Shown here piece after piece: positions 60,410-64,000 of a stretch of DNA of 64,000 bases. The stretch spans positions 3,348,001 through 3,412,000 of the forward strand of contig JAHRBC010000001.1 of assembly GCA_022702545.1 (NCBI GenBank), read 5' to 3'. The notes under the pieces were generated by a model. That model searched no databases, had not been told where the DNA came from, and was given only the letters and a program-made list of their open reading frames with translations. The position numbers and the translations under genes are program-made. Source of the DNA: Phycomyces nitens. Lineage: Eukaryota > Mucoromycota > Mucoromycetes > Mucorales > Phycomycetaceae. The first letter of the stretch is position 1, and each line of letters starts with the position of its first letter.

Positions 60410-62659
60410 ATAGCTCCCTTTAGCATTCAACTAATAATCTTTTCTTTGGTCTGTACTGGATATCCTTTACCAGTAGGTTAGGGAAATATATCTGTTTTCA
60501 TCCTAGACGATATTAATAACTGTTTATAATTTTTTCTCTAAATATAATTTTTTATTTTAAACTTGTATACATGTAGTCCAAAAGATTTTTTTTTACTTCT
60601 CCTTATCGCGCTGGGAATATTATATTATGATCAAGTAGATTTAAACAGTAGAAGATCTTGAACCAACTTTTAACTGCTTTAATCTATTATGCTTATATAC
60701 CATCACTTGACCCAGATGTACTATATTATGCCAGTATACTAGTCCAATAAAGCTACAAAAAGATTATTATAGTAGCAAAAAGGTCCAATAATACATAAAT
60801 TTGTAAAGCGAGCCAAAGGAATGGTCAATAATAAATAATAAATTCCTTGCAAAATAAGCTGCACTATCGGTTTGACCAATTGTAAGACTTGCAATAAAAC
60901 AAAAAACAAAAAAAAATCAGTAATAGGTCTTGCATAAACCATTCCACTATTTAACGTTTTTAGAATTCCAGGTACAATATATAATTTTTGCCAACAGACC
61001 CTGTTATTTAAATAATTATCATTCACAGTTCACCAAGACTTGCAACAGGAATTATTATTATTCTTGGGGGGATTCAAATGTGTGTGGTCAAGAAAACCAA
61101 GCATATCGTCTTTTTATTTCTTAATTATTGTTATGCGTTTGATCAATACCTTTATACTTGGATTATTATAAAGCAAATGGAATATAGTCTTAACAAAAAG
61201 CATGGTTGGTGCCTTTATTAATAGTATTGAATATGGCCAGCTATATATCTCTCTCTCTTTTTTCGACATCACATTCTTTGCTAACTACACGTACAGTGCT
61301 TTTCGCATGTATACAAGCTTACAGGGCAGCTCTCTTTTTTAAAGCCTAATTTATCTTTTTATCATTATGAAAAAGCATGACCTTGAAAAATACAATTGTT
61401 CAACAGATCCCAGCTGTCTTCTTTATTCTTTAAAATCACTGGTCAGTGCAAATTGGACCATCTAATGATCTTTATTATGATATATTTACTTTTAGATAGA
61501 TTTTTGTACAATTGTTGTTTGATTGGCAGCAAAACTATATATCTGCGTGTTAATTATGGGGTTTAGAATCAATACAATGTACATATTATATATATATATA
61601 CACACAGATTATGAAACTGTTACCTTTCTGCTACCTTTATAATCAATTGTTCACCAACAGACTTGAAAATAACATGTAAAGTAAAGCGTAAACTATAGAA
61701 ACTCTTGTTTTTTATTCAAAAAAAAATCAAATTCTTGTAGAGAAACATAAAGGATATGTCCAGATTGCTCATAAATTAAGAAAGTCTATAAATAGCCTTT
61801 ATCATCCTCTTGTATCAAGAGTTTTAGATTTTATAAAGTGCTGCTAGAATACATGGTATATATTGATAGAAAGCTTACGAAACCCTATATATATATATAT
61901 ATATAAGACCCATGATTGTTCTGGTAATAATACATAAAAAAAATGTAGCTGTCAAAATCAAAATCAAAATCAATTGATTTATATATTGCAACACAAAACT
62001 TGATCTTGGCAAGAATATAAAACATGTATTTGATCAATAAATGATGTCTCATATTAAAAAAGTGTCTATATTAAAAATAGACAGCAAAAAAAAAGTAATC
62101 AAATGCTTTGATTAGAACATTTCAAAGGTATTATTTTAGAAACAAAGTTGGGGTCAAGACAGTCAAATGACAAGTCAAAATGGTGCTTATTGACAGGAGA
62201 TCTTGAGCCTCTCGAGGGACTACAAGTCAAGCCAGGCATATATAGTCTAGGAACTATTTTCCCTAGTTCCATGACAAGGAGTTATGGTCTATAAAGATGG
62301 CCTAAAGACGCTTTAAGAAAGCGAATGATCTAAAGTCTATCATGATTAAAGCGGGAGTATGGAGTGAACTTTAGTATCAAAGGAGTGTTAAAAATTTGAT
62401 GATTGACTACTAGATACTCTATAAACGTATAGCATTATCTGATAATAATAATAATATATTATGCACTGTACATTTAGGCTTAAATGCTTCCTTGCCGATT
62501 ATTGCATGTTAAATATTTACCATGGCTTTTTGAATGGAATTTTTTATTCACGGAAGATGAAAACTTTTTCGGTTGGTGTATAAAACTAAGCGTAGGAAAG
62601 GGAGATTTCAAGAACATGTTTTTTTTTTTCTTCTCTTTTTTTTTAGGGGGAGAACATGG

Positions 62660-62876
62660 TTATATGTTGGGAGTGCCGGAATTGTATTGGTCGTATAAGT
62701 GTTGCTGCTGTTGGTTCCATTGAGCATGCGTAGCCTGAGATCCATGCGCATGAGTATTGAGATTTTCTAGAGAATTAGATCCACCAACCGAAGCATGTGT
62801 AAAGGCATAACCATTGGTTATCTGCTGAGGAAATCCAGATCCACCGTGTCTGGGATGAGCTCTGCCAGAATACTGC

Positions 62877-62908
<32 letters not shown>

Positions 62909-63536
62909 CTGGTGCTGTCTGTGTTGGTGAAGATGCTGGTTATTGTTGCCGTTGTTGTAATGACCTACACCACTTCCCATAGCACCCATGGCAGGGTTGT
63001 TGCCATGCCAGTTGGCCTGAGGCTGGTACCCTCCATTGTTAGCGTTTACTGCTATCCCGTTTCCATTCACAGGGCTAGAAGAAACACCTGCTGGTGAAGA
63101 TGTGTTGGTGTGTCCGTATGCCTGCCATCCGGGTTGGGGGCGATCCTTTCCCCAGGAAAGCTAGTTTATGTTTTTTATTAGAATATACATACGATAATAT
63201 CTTTTTTTTTTCTAAACCATTCTTTCTCTCTTTCTCTCTCTTTCTTGCACAGAATATGACTTCTTACCTTGGCTTGACGACCATTGATGTTCATGTTCTG
63301 CAATTGCACGAGGGCGTTGGCGGCATTCTCGTGGGTGTTCATCCTAATCAAGTCCAATCCGTACCAATCAGCTAAACCAAACCCCCTATTATCACTGTTT
63401 TATTACTCCATACTTGACAAAGGCAAATCCACGCTCTGCCTGGAGCTTCACTTCGACCACATAGCCAAATCTCTCAAAATACTGCATCAAATCAGCCTCT
63501 ACAAAAAATAAACAAATTAGCAAACAGATGATTCTC

Positions 63537-63582
<46 letters not shown>

Positions 63583-63938
63583 TTGGTTATTACGCGAAGT
63601 AGTAGGAGGCAAGTTGCCTACATATACGGTAGTAACATAGGCAGGTGTCTGCTGTACAACGACTTCATAAGGCAATTGCTGTCCAGGTTGAGGTGGTGGT
63701 GTGGCAGTTTGGCCTATATTCGTTCACACAATAAATCAGTAATGCTATTATAAGTGACTTTTTGAATTGCACCAAGGTACCTTTTTGTGTGGCCCAGTTG
63801 CATCGAATGGCACGAGTTCCAAGCCATTCTCCATTCATTGTTGCAATAGCCTGTTCGGCGTCTGTCTTGTCACGGAATGCAACGAAGCCGAATCCTCTCG
63901 AGTTACCAGACACAGCATCCCACATCACATGCGCGTCC
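62660..63938 (-). CDS. TIA-1/Pub1-like RNA-binding protein (5' end outside window)
   Basis: Minus-strand exons visible: 63781 to about 63938, 63594-63713, 63414-63498, 63268-63343 and 62660-63160; the start lies beyond the window. Part of one RRM is seen (RNP1 [17 protein letters not shown]), then a linker ([20 protein letters not shown]) and the third RRM with RNP2 [11 protein letters not shown] and RNP1 [19 protein letters not shown], followed by [20 protein letters not shown] after the last RRM is the hallmark of TIA-1/Pub1/Nam8 proteins, which bind U-rich RNA and act in splicing or stress granules. The tail is a Gln/Asn/His-rich, prion-like region with about 13 consecutive Gln. The acceptor of the most 5' visible exon is uncertain. 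Confidence 0.9.
62872..62917. repeat. CTG/TTG (CAG/CAA) repeat encoding polyglutamine
   Basis: Interrupted CTG/TTG triplets on the plus strand read as CAG/CAA on the coding strand of the TIA-1-like gene and give the polyglutamine run in its C-terminal tail. Confidence 0.85.
63541..63583. repeat. (ATT)14 microsatellite in an intron
   Basis: About 14 perfect ATT triplets inside the intron between two exons of the TIA-1-like gene, just after its GTAATAACC donor on the minus strand. Confidence 0.85.
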
Positions 63939-64000
63939 CTTATAGTGCAACCAATTCCATCAATTACACTTTACATTTACGTCCCAATAAGTGTATGAAG

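Larger units (their letters stand above)
59179..62659. other. Large AT-rich gene-free region
   Basis: 3.5 kb with no convincing gene. I see a possible tRNA remnant (60056-60125), a T-then-G homopolymer junction (60376-60409), (TA)n runs at 61589-61602 and 61887-61904, and otherwise unique AT-rich sequence. A 95-codon minus frame at 60739-61026 is very AT-rich and hydrophobic by composition and was not accepted. Confidence 0.5.

Noticed and set aside
60739..61026. 95-codon minus-strand open frame
   Set aside because: Its composition is what AT-rich DNA gives by chance; no domain, no codon preference, no neighbours suggesting a gene.

Overview
The window is nuclear DNA from a filamentous fungus, most likely an early-diverging Mucoromycota (Mucorales-like). 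The supporting signs are AT-rich intergenic DNA, many short introns (about 45-80 bp, GTAAGN...YAG), a chitin synthase with a C-terminal DEK_C domain, an HSPA12-like Hsp70, a multi-repeat Myb protein, and compact intronless histone genes that resemble other basal fungi. Species was not determined. Exon structures were read by eye. For every multi-exon gene that lies wholly inside the window, the exon lengths given sum to a multiple of three with no internal stop.

Layout. 0-7 kb: 3' end of a chitin synthase, a nine-repeat Myb/SANT protein (-), and a 17-exon patatin/TGL-type lipase homolog (+) that has lost its catalytic residues. 7-19.3 kb: a full PDR/CDR-type ABC transporter (+), a mitochondrial YCII-domain protein (-), glucosamine-6-phosphate N-acetyltransferase (+), a Ca3427/THI5-like substrate-binding-fold protein (-), and a divergent ribosomal pair, RPS16 (-) and RPL28/L27a (+). 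19.8-27.4 kb: a complete core-histone array, H2B(-)/H2A(+), a 611-aa unknown protein (-), H4(-)/H3(+), and a second H2A(-)/H2B(+) pair in mirror orientation. 28-29.2 kb: a TMEM164-family membrane protein. 29.2-34.8 kb: a gene-poor repeat island with a MITE-like element, a large near-perfect palindrome, and a 1.46-kb terminal-inverted-repeat element with ~188-bp tandem repeats.

34.8-59.2 kb is gene-dense: HSPA12-like Hsp70 (+), TYW1 (-), PCNA (-), the sorting nexin MVP1 (+), mitochondrial ATP synthase alpha (-), an Fpk1/Nrc-2-type AGC kinase (-), a small basic protein with a PP1-docking motif (+), a PSP1-domain protein (+), an unknown proline-rich protein (+), and a Sgs1/BLM-type RecQ helicase (+). 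59.2-62.6 kb is AT-rich with no convincing gene. The window ends inside a TIA-1/Pub1-like RNA-binding protein (-).

Functionally the window is mostly housekeeping and growth genes: wall synthesis, translation, S-phase chromatin (histones and PCNA, whose upstream regions carry MluI-box-like ACGCGT sites), DNA repair and energy. No multi-gene accessory pathway was recognised. The most interesting signals are the catalytically dead lipase homolog, a cluster of GC-AG introns and microexons, the mirror-image histone array with apparent gene conversion, a Myb protein with a mitochondrial-like presequence, and the palindrome/TIR repeat island.
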